Assembly (NCBI GenBank): GCA_963828385.1
Contig: CAWHEF010000002.1
Coordinates: 2,914,001 to 2,978,000 of the forward strand
Length of the DNA stretch: 64,000 bases
Reading direction: 5' to 3'
Source: Bog-756 sp963828385
Lineage (GTDB): Bacteria; Actinomycetota; Acidimicrobiia; Acidimicrobiales; RAAP-2
Shown here in pieces: positions 1-8,470 of this stretch (position 1 is its first letter; every line of letters starts with the position of its first letter). The translations under genes and the position numbers were made by a program. Under the pieces are notes generated by a model, which was given only the letters and a program-made list of their open reading frames with translations, searched no databases and was not told where the DNA came from.

Positions 1-105
1 CCCCACGGCCCCGGTCGCTCCCGCCACCGCCTGGCAGACCGGACCGATCCCGGCGGCGACCGACGCCGCCGCGGGCGAACAGGCGGCGGCAGGCAGGACC
101 GGCAT
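1..105 (-). CDS. 5' end of a gene running off the window, probable membrane or secreted protein
   Basis: An ATG at 105 on the minus strand opens a frame with no stop for 35 codons to the window edge. It begins MPVLPAAACSP and is rich in Ala, Gly, Val and Pro with two cysteines. It starts 1 bp after the stop of the DUF6112-like gene at 107, so the two are translationally close and probably in one operon. In actinobacterial conjugation-type clusters the gene after the DUF6112 gene is often a larger integral membrane protein, which suggests the identity here. Too little is visible for a firm assignment. Confidence 0.45.
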   Translation of the reverse strand, partial: MPVLPAAACSPAAASVAAGIGPVCQAVAGATGAVG

Positions 106-106
106 C

Positions 107-475
107 TCAGTGGACGTTCTGGCCCAGGCCGAAGAAGAAGTTGACGATCCCCGGGCCGGCACCGATGAGGAGGGCGGCGAGCCCCGAGATGAGCACCGCC
201 CGGCGCCCGACGAAGGTCTGCTGGTAGTTCTGACCGTGTGATCCGAGGGCCCAGGCCGCCGCGCCGATCACCAGGCCGACGAGGGCGAGGGCGAGGGCCC
301 ATCCCTGGATCCCGTTCATCAGGTTCTGGAGGATCGACCCGCCGGGAAGCTGGGAGACGTCGGGCCGCATGGACACGTCGAGGAGCCGGACCACCGGACG
401 CAGTGGCGGCGTAAGCGGGGCGAGCGCCGGCGGCGTGGGCGGGAGGAGCGGGATGGCGAGATGGGTGGCGGTCAT
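107..475 (-). CDS. DUF6112-like small membrane protein of a conjugation-type cluster
   Basis: This is a 122-residue protein. Its N-terminal 45 residues are Pro-rich, followed by a GGSILQNLMNG segment and two hydrophobic helices at about 58-78 (GWALALALVGLVIGAAAWAL) and 92-112. A short GRRAVLISG loop lies between them. The two-helix layout and the GxxGxxxWxLG and GAGPGIVNFF patterns resemble the actinobacterial DUF6112 family, which is found beside VirB/TrbL-like genes in integrative conjugative elements and resembles a TrbC/VirB2-type subunit. The start is the ATG at 475. The family call comes from memory of its pattern and was not searched. Confidence 0.6.
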   Translation of the reverse strand: MTATHLAIPLLPPTPPALAPLTPPLRPVVRLLDVSMRPDVSQLPGGSILQNLMNGIQGWALALALVGLVIGAAAWALGSHGQNYQQTFVGRRAVLISGLAALLIGAGPGIVNFFFGLGQNVH

Positions 476-580
476 GCCTACAGAGTAAGGTCCGTTCCAA
501 AGCTTTTCAATATGTTCTTTGTATTTCTGATGCTTTTGAATGGTCTCCAGCTGTCAACGGGGTCGCGGGTCGGGCCTGTC
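476..580 (+). promoter_or_regulatory. AT-rich divergent promoter region
   Basis: The segment between the conjugation-type gene (minus) and the sensor kinase (plus) holds a strikingly AT-rich stretch at about 493-542 (for example TTTTCAATATG and TTTGTATTTCTGATG) inside very GC-rich surroundings. It probably carries the promoters of both genes. GTTC-like pentamers at 494 and 514 loosely recall a Pho box, but their spacing is irregular, so no operator is claimed. Confidence 0.4.
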
Positions 581-1831
581 ATGCTGTGGATCGTGCGGGC
601 CTACGTGATCGGGTACATCGTGTTGGGAGCCGTGGCCGTGGTGGCAGTCCTCATCGCAGCCTGGATGGGACGGCGGAGTGGGCGACGGGCCATTCAGCAG
701 CGGCTCACCTCCCTGTCCAACCGGCTGGGTGTCGAACCGCCCGACGAGGGCGGGGTCGAGCCCGCCCTCTCCCACCTGGAGACGGTGACCGGCGACGCTG
801 CCGAAGCGGTGACCGAGGCCAGCTCGGATGCCATCCGGCTGCGCCGGGCGCTCGACGCCCTGCCCCAGGGAGTCGTCGTGTGCGACGAGGCCGGAAGCGT
901 CTCGTTCCAGAACACCCGGGCCGTCACCTTGATGGCGAGCCGGCACGGCGATGCCCTCGCCGCCCAGGCCGTGACCGACCTCCTCGACCGCACGTGGCAG
1001 GAGGGCTCGGTCGAGCGCACCCTCGATCTCTACGGACCGCCTCGCCAGACCCTCATCCTCCGCACCCGGCTCATCGATGACGGTCGGCGCCCGCTCGGGG
1101 TCATCGCCGTCATCGAGGACGTGTCGGACCGGCGCCGCCTGGAGGAGATCCGGCGCGACTTCGTGGCCAACGTGAGCCACGAGCTGAAGACGCCGATCGG
1201 TGCGCTCGGCCTACTGGCCGAGACGCTCACGGCCGAGTCCGACCCCGAGGTGGCCCAACGCCTGGCGTCGCGCATCCACACCGAGGCGTTCCGGGTGAGC
1301 CGGGTCATCGACGATCTGCTCGACCTGAGCAGGCTCGAGTCCGAAGAGGCCCCGCCCCGCGAGCCGCTCTACGTCAACCTGATCATGGCCGAGGCTGTGG
1401 AGAGGGTCCGCGCAGCAGCCGACCAGCGCCGGATTACCATCGAGCTCGATGAGCCGTCGCCTCCCGTCTACATGGTCGGGGACCGGCGACAGCTCGTCTC
1501 CGCCATCCACAGCCTCCTGGAGAACGCCGTGACCTTCTCCTACGAGGAGGCCACCGTCTACGTGGGGGCCGAAGCATCCGACGGACAGATCAGGCTGTCA
1601 GTGCGCGACTCGGGTGTGGGCATCCCCGCCCGCGACCTCGACCGGATCTTCGAGCGCTTCTACCGGGTCGACCACGGCCGCAGCCGCGACACCGGCGGCA
1701 CGGGGCTCGGCCTCTCCATCGTCCGCCACGTGGCCGCCAACCACCAGGGCCGTGTCGAGGTCGACTCGCGTGAGGGCGAGGGATCGACGTTCACCCTGGT
1801 GCTGCCGAGCCCTCCCGACTACACGGCATGA
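581..1831 (+). CDS. Sensor histidine kinase, PhoR/SenX3 type
   Basis: This is a membrane histidine kinase of about 416 residues. One N-terminal transmembrane helix (about 10-27) is followed by a charged linker, a PAS-like domain (ALPQGVVVCDEAG, about 94 on), the H box FVANVSHELKTP, the N box LLENAVTF, the G1 box DSGVGIP, the F box FERFYRVD and the G2 box GTGLGLSIV. The frame is open from 461, but the ATG at 581 is preferred because the extra residues would overlap the divergent gene and the AT-rich promoter region. The gene overlaps the response regulator by ATGA, so the two are co-translated. The architecture matches phosphate-sensing SenX3/PhoR kinases, but the signal is inferred. Confidence 0.88.
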   Translation: MLWIVRAYVIGYIVLGAVAVVAVLIAAWMGRRSGRRAIQQRLTSLSNRLGVEPPDEGGVEPALSHLETVTGDAAEAVTEASSDAIRLRRALDALPQGVVVCDEAGSVSFQNTRAVTLMASRHGDALAAQAVTDLLDRTWQEGSVERTLDLYGPPRQTLILRTRLIDDGRRPLGVIAVIEDVSDRRRLEEIRRDFVANVSHELKTPIGALGLLAETLTAESDPEVAQRLASRIHTEAFRVSRVIDDLLDLSRLESEEAPPREPLYVNLIMAEAVERVRAAADQRRITIELDEPSPPVYMVGDRRQLVSAIHSLLENAVTFSYEEATVYVGAEASDGQIRLSVRDSGVGIPARDLDRIFERFYRVDHGRSRDTGGTGLGLSIVRHVAANHQGRVEVDSREGEGSTFTLVLPSPPDYTA

Positions 1832-2625
1832 GCAAGAAGCAGGCGAGCAAGAAGCGCGTCAGCAAGGACGATGTGCCCACGAATCAGGTAGACGACGAAC
1901 GGTCGCAGACCAAGGTGCTGCTGGCCGAAGACGACGAGTCGTTCGTCGACGCCCTCGTGGTGGGACTGGGCCGCGAGGGCTTCGCTGTGACCGTGGCCCG
2001 CGACGGCAGCGAGGCGCTGAAGCTGTTCGGCGCCGTTCAGCCCGACCTCGTCCTGCTCGACTTGATGCTGCCCCGACTGTCGGGCATCGACGTGTGCCGG
2101 TCCATTCGAGCCACGTCGACGGTCCCCATCATCATGGTCACGGCCAAGGGGACCGAGATCGACACCGTGGTCGGCCTCGAGGTCGGCGCCGACGATTACG
2201 TGGCAAAGCCGTTCCGGCTGCGCGAGCTCGTCGCCCGGATGCGCGCCGTGCTGAGACGGGCCCCCCAAGAGGAGCAGGCTGTCGAGAGCGACCATCCGCC
2301 ACCCGGGGGCAACGGGCCGACAGGAGTCTTGGAGGGAGGGGGGATCCGCCTCGACCCGGATCGCCACATGGTCTTCGTCCGGGGAGAGGACGTCCATCTC
2401 CGGCGCAAGGAGTTCGAGCTGCTCGTCCTCTTGATGGAGAATGCGGGACGGCTGCTCACGCGGGACGTGCTCATCGACCGGGTGTGGGGCGCGGACTACT
2501 ACGGCGACACGAAGACCCTCGACGTGCACATCAGGCGGTTGCGCAACCACATCGAGGAGGACCCGTCCTCGCCCAAGCTCATCACCACCATCCGCGGCGT
2601 GGGCTACCGCTTCGATGCCGCTTGA
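1828..2625 (+). CDS. OmpR/PhoB-family response regulator, RegX3-like
   Basis: This 265-residue regulator starts with a basic tail of about 27 residues. The receiver domain follows (KVLLAEDDESF, phospho-acceptor Asp in LVLLDLMLP, conserved Thr in MVTAKG, Lys in VAKPF). After a Pro/Gly-rich linker of about 30 residues comes a winged-helix DNA-binding domain ending in TTIRGVGYRFDAA. It overlaps the kinase stop by 4 bp and is its cognate partner. The N-terminal Lys-rich extension is longer than in most RegX3 proteins; an internal start nearer the receiver domain is possible but has no better support. The closest functional match is phosphate-starvation control. Confidence 0.9.
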   Translation: MSKKQASKKRVSKDDVPTNQVDDERSQTKVLLAEDDESFVDALVVGLGREGFAVTVARDGSEALKLFGAVQPDLVLLDLMLPRLSGIDVCRSIRATSTVPIIMVTAKGTEIDTVVGLEVGADDYVAKPFRLRELVARMRAVLRRAPQEEQAVESDHPPPGGNGPTGVLEGGGIRLDPDRHMVFVRGEDVHLRRKEFELLVLLMENAGRLLTRDVLIDRVWGADYYGDTKTLDVHIRRLRNHIEEDPSSPKLITTIRGVGYRFDAA

Positions 2626-2660
2626 GTCGACTTCCCTGGGTCGACGCCCCTTGAGTCGAC
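2621..2660. repeat. 11-bp direct repeat CTTGAGTCGAC (two copies)
   Basis: CTTGAGTCGAC occurs at 2621-2631, overlapping the end of the response regulator gene, and again at 2650-2660. Further GTCGACGCCCC units lie between and after them. The cluster sits in the convergent gap before serS. It may be part of a termination region or a slippage product. No function is evident. Confidence 0.5.
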
Positions 2661-2704
2661 GCCCCCGGATCGACCGGGTCTGACGGCACCGGGGACCGTT
2701 CCGT

Positions 2705-3991
2705 TCAGCCGGCAGCGATGAGCGACTCCCCCCCGAGATAGGGCGCGAGCACCTCGGGCAGGGCCACCGAGCCGTCGGCCCGGCGCCCCGTCTCGACGAG
2801 AGCGGCCCAGATCCGGGGCCAGGCCAGCGCCGAGCCGTTCAGCGTATGGACGAACACGGGCGCACCACCACCGTCGGGGCGGTAGCGGATGTTGGCCCGC
2901 CGCGACTGGTAGTCGGTGCACCAGCTGACCGAGGACACCTCCAACCACTGGTCGACGCCGGGGGCGTAGACCTCGAGGTCGAACGTGCGGGCAGCCGAGA
3001 TGCCCATGTCTCCGGTGCACAGGTCGAGCACCCGGTACGGGAGCCCGAGGTCGCCGAGGAGCGACTCGGCCCGGCCCACCATGTCGTCGAACAGCTCGGG
3101 GGCCTGGTCGGGGGTGGCGTAGGCGAAGAGTTCGACCTTGTCGAACTCGTGGACCCGCAGGAGCCCCCTCGTGTCACGCCCGGCAGCACCTGCTTCCCGG
3201 CGGAAACAGGCGGTGGCGGCAGTCAGTCGCACGGGCAGCTCGGCCTCCTCGAGCACATCGCCCCGACCCATGGAGGTGAGCGGGACCTCGGCGGTGGGGA
3301 TGGCCCACAGCCCATCGCGCTCGAGGTGGTAGGCCTCGTCTTCGAACTTGGGCAGGTGGCCGGTCGAGACCATGGTCTCAGTCAGGACCACGGTGGGCGG
3401 ACGGATCTCGCAGAAGGCGTCGGCGTGGCGGTCGAGGGCGAGCGATGTGAGGGCCCGGAGCAGCCGTGCGCCCATCCCCCGAAAGAGCGGGAACATCGAA
3501 CCGGAGAGCTTCGCCCCCCGCTCCATGTCGAGCAGACCTAGCTCGGCTCCCACCTCCCAGTGCGGAACCCGCTGGAACGGTTGATAGCCCGGCACCGCCT
3601 CAGGCGACGAGCGCACCACCACGTTGTCCTCGGGACCGTCGCCGTCCGGGGCGTCCGGCGAAGGCAGATTGGGCAGATAGAGAAGGGCCCGGCGCACCTC
3701 GCCCTGGGCGGCCTCGGCGGCGGCGTGGGCGGAGCGCTCCTCGTCGCCCATGGTCCGGCTCCGGTCGGCCAGCTCCGAGGCCAGACGGTCATCGCCGGCC
3801 CGGCGCGCCTCGCCCACCTGCTTGGACAGCGCCTTGATCTCGGCCCGCAACTCGTCTCGGGCGCCCACAACGGCGCGGGCTCGCCGATCGAGCTCGAGCA
3901 GGCGATCGACGTCGGCGGGATCGATCCCGCGCCGACCGAGCGCGACCTTCACGGTTTGGTTGTCCTCGCGCACCTGCCGGATGTCGATCAT
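2705..3991 (-). CDS. serS: Seryl-tRNA synthetase
   Basis: SerRS charges tRNA-Ser with serine. The protein has about 428 residues, normal for the family. The N-terminal helical arm (about 25-100) is rich in Arg, Glu and Ala. The class II core shows motif 2 (CFRREAGAAGRDTRGLLRVH) and a motif 3 region (LNGSALAWPRIWAALVE). Family members usually have NGSGLAVGR at motif 3, so this version (ALAWPRI) is slightly divergent. The start is set at the ATG at 3991 (MIDIRQVRED), typical of SerRS N-termini; a GTG at 4000 would add three residues. It is convergent with the response regulator gene and divergent from the ABC exporter genes 28 bp away. Confidence 0.95.
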   Translation of the reverse strand: MIDIRQVREDNQTVKVALGRRGIDPADVDRLLELDRRARAVVGARDELRAEIKALSKQVGEARRAGDDRLASELADRSRTMGDEERSAHAAAEAAQGEVRRALLYLPNLPSPDAPDGDGPEDNVVVRSSPEAVPGYQPFQRVPHWEVGAELGLLDMERGAKLSGSMFPLFRGMGARLLRALTSLALDRHADAFCEIRPPTVVLTETMVSTGHLPKFEDEAYHLERDGLWAIPTAEVPLTSMGRGDVLEEAELPVRLTAATACFRREAGAAGRDTRGLLRVHEFDKVELFAYATPDQAPELFDDMVGRAESLLGDLGLPYRVLDLCTGDMGISAARTFDLEVYAPGVDQWLEVSSVSWCTDYQSRRANIRYRPDGGGAPVFVHTLNGSALAWPRIWAALVETGRRADGSVALPEVLAPYLGGESLIAAG

Positions 3992-4019
3992 CTCGGGCAC
4001 AACGGTAGCGTGACCCCTC

Positions 4020-5129
4020 GTGACCGACGCCAGCTCACCGGAACGGCACGCGTCCGTCTCGTGTGATGAGCTCGTCGTGGCTTACGGGTCGCTCATGGCC
4101 GTGGACCATCTGACCTTCAGCGCACGACCCGGCCAGGTGGTCGCCCTCCTCGGCCCGAACGGCGCCGGCAAGACGAGCACCGTGGAGACGCTCGAAGGGT
4201 ACCGTTCGGCGCGCGGAGGTTCGGCCCGGGTCCTCGGACTCGATCCCCGGCGCCACCATCGAGAGCTGGTGTCGCGGATCGGGGTGATGCTCCAGGAGGG
4301 CGGCGTCTACCCGCTTCTCGGCCCGTCCCAGATGCTCGACCTGTTCGCCCGCTACTACCCCGACCCCGAGGACCCCGAGGAGCTGTTGGAGCTCGTGGGG
4401 CTCCAAGGCGTGGCCCGCACCCCGTGGCGGCGCTTGTCCGGCGGCGAGAAGCATCGTCTCTCCCTGGCGCTCGCCCTCGTGGGCCGGCCCGAGGTGGTGT
4501 TCCTCGACGAGCCGACCGCCGGGGTCGACCCCGAGGGGCGCATGGTGGTCCGTTCGATCATCACAGGACTGCGCAACCGCGGCCTGTGCGTCATCCTCAC
4601 CACCCACGAGCTCACCGAGGCCGAGCGGCTGGCCGACCATGTCGTCATCATCGACGGTGGTCGCAAGCTGGCCGAGGGATCACCAGCTGCGCTCACCTCA
4701 CTCGTCGCCGACGGCACCATCCGCTTCACGAGCGAGGCCGGGATCGACGGGGCCGAACTCGGCAAGGCGCTCGGCCGGGGCGCGTCGGTCATCGAGGAAC
4801 GCCCGGGCTCCTACCGGCTCCGGCCGCCCGAGGACGTAACCGTCCCGGCGGTCGTGGCAGCGCTGACCGGTTGGCTCGCGGAGCACGACCTCCACGTCGG
4901 CGATCTGCACACCGGTCAGTCCCTCGAGGAGGCCTACCTCGCCATCACGGCGGCCGGCCGGCCGGCAGCGGCCGGCGGCGGCGGCGAAGCTCCGGACAGG
5001 CCCGGGGGCGGCGGGGGGAATCCCGGGGGCGGCCGCGAGGGGAACGAGAGCGGCAACGGGTCGGGTCGAGGGCGTGGACACCGAGGTCGCCGAGGCCGCC
5101 GGCGCTCGAGACCGGGGTCGACTCGGTGA
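4020..5129 (+). CDS. ABC transporter ATP-binding protein, ABC-2 exporter type
   Basis: This 369-residue ATPase powers the permease encoded next. It shows Walker A GPNGAGKTS, the signature LSGGEKHRLSLAL, Walker B VVFLDEPTAGVDP and the switch histidine in TTHELTEAE. This is the DrrA/CcmA-like layout used for drug, lipid or polysaccharide export. After about residue 315 the protein ends in a Gly/Arg-rich low-complexity tail that is unusual for the family. The start is the GTG at 4020. Its stop overlaps the GTG of the permease gene (GTGA), so the two are co-translated. The substrate cannot be told from sequence. Confidence 0.88.
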   Translation: MTDASSPERHASVSCDELVVAYGSLMAVDHLTFSARPGQVVALLGPNGAGKTSTVETLEGYRSARGGSARVLGLDPRRHHRELVSRIGVMLQEGGVYPLLGPSQMLDLFARYYPDPEDPEELLELVGLQGVARTPWRRLSGGEKHRLSLALALVGRPEVVFLDEPTAGVDPEGRMVVRSIITGLRNRGLCVILTTHELTEAERLADHVVIIDGGRKLAEGSPAALTSLVADGTIRFTSEAGIDGAELGKALGRGASVIEERPGSYRLRPPEDVTVPAVVAALTGWLAEHDLHVGDLHTGQSLEEAYLAITAAGRPAAAGGGGEAPDRPGGGGGNPGGGREGNESGNGSGRGRGHRGRRGRRRSRPGSTR

Positions 5130-5866
5130 GACCCCTCCTCGCCCAGCTCCGGGCCGAGCTGACCATGCTCGCCATCAACGGGGAGACCGTCTTTCTGACG
5201 CTCGGCATCCCCGTGGTCTTCCTGCTCTTCTTCTCCTCCGTCCATGTCCTGCCGACCGGCACCCGCCATCCGGTCGACTTCCTCGTCCCCGGGATCCTGG
5301 CCCTGGCCGTCATGGCCACGGCCATGACGGCGCTGTCCATCGGCACCGGGTTCGAGCGGGGCTACGGCGTGCTCAAGCGGCTGGGCACGACCCCGCTCGG
5401 CCGCCCGCGCCTGCTCGGAGCGAAGATCACCTCCATCGTGGCCGTCGAGCTCGTGCAGGCGGCCGTCCTCGTGGGCGTCGGCTACGGGCTCGGGTGGAAC
5501 CCGGGCGGCCCCGGTGGCACCGGTGCCCTGGTCGGAGAGGCGGTGGGCGCCATGGTCCTCGGGACGGTGGCCTTCGGAGGGGTCGGCCTCGTGCTGGCGG
5601 GCACCTTGAAACCGCTCGTCAACCTGGCCGTCGTCAACAGCCTGTTCGTGATCTTGCTCCTTCTCGGGGGCATGCTCGTCCCGCTCGGAAGGCTGCCGGG
5701 ATGGCTGGCCGACCTCTCCCGGGTGCTGCCGGCCGCCGCCCTGGCCGACGTGCTCCACGGCACGCTGGGCCACGGGGTGGCGGGGACGCCCCACGACTGG
5801 GTGGTCCTGGTGATCTGGGCGGTGGCCGCCCCGGTGGTCGCAGGGTTCACGTTCCGCTGGGAGTGA
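5126..5866 (+). CDS. ABC-2 type transporter permease
   Basis: This membrane subunit of about 246 residues begins with the GTG at 5126 inside the upstream gene's stop (VRPLLAQLRAEL). It has about six hydrophobic helices, including LGIPVVFLLFFSSV, LVPGILALAVMATAM and SLFVILLLLGGMLVPLG. The segment with FERGYGVLKRLGTTPLGR before a helix is typical of ABC-2 (DrrB-like) permeases. Partnered with the preceding ATPase it should form an exporter. The substrate is unknown. Confidence 0.87.
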   Translation: MRPLLAQLRAELTMLAINGETVFLTLGIPVVFLLFFSSVHVLPTGTRHPVDFLVPGILALAVMATAMTALSIGTGFERGYGVLKRLGTTPLGRPRLLGAKITSIVAVELVQAAVLVGVGYGLGWNPGGPGGTGALVGEAVGAMVLGTVAFGGVGLVLAGTLKPLVNLAVVNSLFVILLLLGGMLVPLGRLPGWLADLSRVLPAAALADVLHGTLGHGVAGTPHDWVVLVIWAVAAPVVAGFTFRWE

Positions 5867-5893
5867 GCCGATCCGGCGGCTCGACCCGCTCGC

Positions 5894-6499
5894 TCAGCGC
5901 GCCGAACCGGTCAGACGGTGCAGCCAGCGCTCGAGCGTGGACCGGTCGACGGCCCCGAGAGAGTGCCCGACCACCGTGCCCGACCGGTCGATGAAGAACG
6001 TCTGGGGCTGCCCGGTCAGACCGTAGAGCCCCGAGGACACGGTCAGGTCGGCGTCGACCCCGACTGGATAGGTGATGCCCGAGCGGGTGGCGAACTGCTG
6101 GGCCGCTCCGGCCGGATCGTTCACGTCCACCCCCACGAACTGCACCGATGAACCGGAGGAGCCGGCGGTACGGGCCGTCTTGGCCAGCAGGGGTGTCTCC
6201 TGCCGGCACGGACCGCACCACGAGGCGAAGAAGTTGAGCACCACCGGACGGTGGCTGCCGGCGCCGAGGGCGTCCAAGTGGACCGGGGTGGCGCCGAACA
6301 ACGCCGGCAGGGTGAAGTCGGGGGCGGATGTTCCCACCGCGACCACCGATCCCGCCGCCGATCCGGTGTTCCTCGACGGTGCCCGGCCGAGGCCGACGAA
6401 GAGGATGACGGCGAGGACGGCGGCGATGGCCGAGCCCAGAAGGAGCGCCCGCAGATGCCTGGACGACGAGCTCGGCGAGGCGATGGCCGTCTCGGTCAC
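5894..6499 (-). CDS. TlpA/ResA-like membrane-anchored thioredoxin
   Basis: This protein of about 201 residues has one N-terminal membrane anchor (about 17-38, LLLGSAIAAVLAVILFVGLG) and an extracytoplasmic thioredoxin fold with the redox motif FFASWCGPCRQE. The cis-proline region GQPQTFFIDRSG follows. Such proteins reduce apocytochrome or other disulfides outside the membrane. The GTG start at 6499 overlaps the ctaB stop (GTGA), so it is co-translated with heme O synthase, which suggests a role in oxidase or cytochrome maturation. That role is inference from context. Confidence 0.85.
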   Translation of the reverse strand: MTETAIASPSSSSRHLRALLLGSAIAAVLAVILFVGLGRAPSRNTGSAAGSVVAVGTSAPDFTLPALFGATPVHLDALGAGSHRPVVLNFFASWCGPCRQETPLLAKTARTAGSSGSSVQFVGVDVNDPAGAAQQFATRSGITYPVGVDADLTVSSGLYGLTGQPQTFFIDRSGTVVGHSLGAVDRSTLERWLHRLTGSAR

Positions 6500-7401
6500 C
6501 GCTGGACGAACACGGCGGCTGCCATGGCCACGAACAACAGGGTGAGATAGGTGATGGAGTAGCTGAACAGCTGCATGGCCGCATGCTTGGTCGCCCGACG
6601 CCACAGCCGCACGGCCAGGGCAACGAAGACGGCCCCGAGCACGAGGGCGATGACCACGTAGAAGGGACCGAGGGAGGCGACGAACCCGAGGACCACGGAG
6701 GTGGCCACCAACACCACGCTGTAGCAGAGAATCTCTCTCGCCGTGCGCTCGAAGGTGGCGACGGCCGGAAGCATGGGAACCCGGGCCGCCCGGTAGTCGT
6801 CCCGGTACTTGACGGCAAGGGACCAGAAGTGGGGCGGTGTCCAGACGAAGATGATTGCGAACAGGACCACCGGCGTCCAGGCCAGCGTGTTGGTCACCGC
6901 CGCCCATCCGACAAGGACGGGAACGGCTCCGGCCGCTCCCCCGATCACGATGTTCTGGCTGGAGGTGCGCTTGAGCCAGAGCGTGTAGACGCACACGTAG
7001 AACAGGGTGGCCGAGACGGCGAGGACGGCGGACAACAGGTTCACCACCGTCCACAGTTCGACGAACGCACCGACTTCGAGGACCAGTGCGAACACGAACG
7101 CCGCAGCCGGGGTGACGGCCCCTGTCACGAGAGGCCTGTTCGAGGTCCGGTGCATGACCTTGTCGATGTCCCGGTCGATGAACATGTTGAAGGCGTTCGC
7201 CCCTCCGGCGGCCAGGGCGCCGCCCAACAGCGTGGCGGCCATCAGCCAGAGCGGGGGAAGTCCGCGCTGGGCCACGATCATGGTCGGCAGGGTGGTGACG
7301 AGGAGCAGCTCGATGATGCGGGGCTTGGTCAGCGCCACATAGGCGCCGAACTTCACGAGCAACGGTGGGCGACCGGAGGGTGCCGACACGGCGAGGGACA
7401 T
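6496..7401 (-). CDS. ctaB: Protoheme IX farnesyltransferase (heme O synthase)
   Basis: CtaB adds a farnesyl group to heme B to make heme O, the precursor of heme A. The protein has about 301 residues with a UbiA-type fold of eight to nine helices. The prenyl-diphosphate site NAFNMFIDRDIDKVMHRT and the second conserved loop YRDDYRAARVPMLP are both present. The ATG at 7401 (MSLAVSAPSG) is chosen because the frame upstream lacks membrane character and would run into the divergent promoter of ctaA. The neighbouring ctaA gene completes heme A synthesis. Confidence 0.94.
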   Translation of the reverse strand: MSLAVSAPSGRPPLLVKFGAYVALTKPRIIELLLVTTLPTMIVAQRGLPPLWLMAATLLGGALAAGGANAFNMFIDRDIDKVMHRTSNRPLVTGAVTPAAAFVFALVLEVGAFVELWTVVNLLSAVLAVSATLFYVCVYTLWLKRTSSQNIVIGGAAGAVPVLVGWAAVTNTLAWTPVVLFAIIFVWTPPHFWSLAVKYRDDYRAARVPMLPAVATFERTAREILCYSVVLVATSVVLGFVASLGPFYVVIALVLGAVFVALAVRLWRRATKHAAMQLFSYSITYLTLLFVAMAAAVFVQR

Positions 7402-7486
7402 CGGGCCAAGCGTAGTGGTGGGCCCGCCATGGAGGCACTTCGCGCCGACGGGGGTCGGGCACCATCGTTGGTAGCATTGCCGAGCG

Positions 7487-8470
7487 GTGTCTTCCCTGGC
7501 TATCGGCCCTCGCCCGTTCCGTCTCGTCAGCCGGGCAACTCTGGCGATCATCGTCTTGAACGTGGTGTCCGGAGCGGCCGTCCGCCTTTCGGACTCGGGG
7601 CTCGGCTGCCCGGATTGGCCGACGTGTTCTCAGCATCACCTGACGCCGCCCCTCCGGTTCCATGCCCTGGTGGAGTTCGGCAACCGGGCGGTCGTCACCC
7701 TGCTGGTGGTGGCGTGTGCCCTGACCGTGGTCGCCGCCTTTCTCCGGCGACCAGCCCGTTCCGACCTCCGATGGCTGTCGGTCGGACTGATCGTTGGAGT
7801 GCTCGCCGAGGCGGTCGTCGGTGGGATCGTCGTCTACTCCAAGCTCAACGCCTACGTCGTGATGGTCCACTTCCTCGTGGGCATGGCGCTCACCGCCGTC
7901 GGCGTGGTGCTCGCTCTGCGGGCCGACCATGGTCCTGGGAGGGGCAGGCCCATCGTGAACAGAGCCAGCCTCTCCCTGTGCCGGGTGGTCATCGCCCTTG
8001 TCGTGCTGGTCCTGGCCGCCGGGGCTGCCACCACCGGGGCCGGGCCCCATGCCGGAGGCAGGGGGGCCAAACGGGTCCCGATCGGGCTGGACGACATGAC
8101 CCGCATCCACGCCGAGATCGTGCTCACCACGGTGGCCGTGCTGCTGGTGCTCCTCTACCTGCTATGGCGGACCGACGTCCCGGCCCGGGCCCAGGACGCG
8201 GGACGAGCGTTGCTCGCCGTCATGGTCGCCCAGGGAATCGTGGGGTACACCCAGTTCTTCACCCACCTGCCCGCCGTGCTCGTGGCCGTTCACGTCCTCG
8301 GGGCCACCGCCGTGTGGGCGACCGTCCTCTGGTTCCATCACGCCCTCTCCGACCACGAGCCGGAGATCCCGCGCCGCACACGTCGGACGACCCCCGTCTC
8401 CGACCAGCAGGTCCGCCCAACCGAGCCGCCGGCCGAACGGCGGACCGAGTCTCAGCCTGAGCCGGTATGA
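7487..8470 (+). CDS. ctaA: Heme A synthase
   Basis: CtaA oxidises the C8 methyl of heme O to give heme A for aa3-type cytochrome oxidases. The protein has 327 residues and about eight transmembrane helices. The Cys pair in LGCPDWPTC lies in the first external loop. Candidate heme-ligand histidines are in RFHALVEFGNR, VMVHFLVG, TRIHAEIV and VAVHVLGA, one per helix, as in the family. The start is the GTG at 7487. The last 50 residues form a hydrophilic Arg/Pro/Glu tail. It overlaps clpS by ATGA. It is divergent from ctaB, with the shared control region at 7402-7486. Confidence 0.93.
   Translation: MSSLAIGPRPFRLVSRATLAIIVLNVVSGAAVRLSDSGLGCPDWPTCSQHHLTPPLRFHALVEFGNRAVVTLLVVACALTVVAAFLRRPARSDLRWLSVGLIVGVLAEAVVGGIVVYSKLNAYVVMVHFLVGMALTAVGVVLALRADHGPGRGRPIVNRASLSLCRVVIALVVLVLAAGAATTGAGPHAGGRGAKRVPIGLDDMTRIHAEIVLTTVAVLLVLLYLLWRTDVPARAQDAGRALLAVMVAQGIVGYTQFFTHLPAVLVAVHVLGATAVWATVLWFHHALSDHEPEIPRRTRRTTPVSDQQVRPTEPPAERRTESQPEPV

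Noticed and set aside
493..520. A Pho box upstream of the sensor kinase
   Set aside because: GTTC-like pentamers are present but their spacing is irregular, so the claim could not be supported.
2621..2660. CTTGAGT repeats near the response regulator stop as HAIR sites for HspR
   Set aside because: They are direct, not inverted, repeats and lie downstream of genes with no heat-shock role.
5894..8110. A 738-codon minus-strand frame spanning the thioredoxin gene, ctaB and ctaA
   Set aside because: Only its last 201 codons match a protein family; the rest is antisense to ctaA or out of frame with ctaB.
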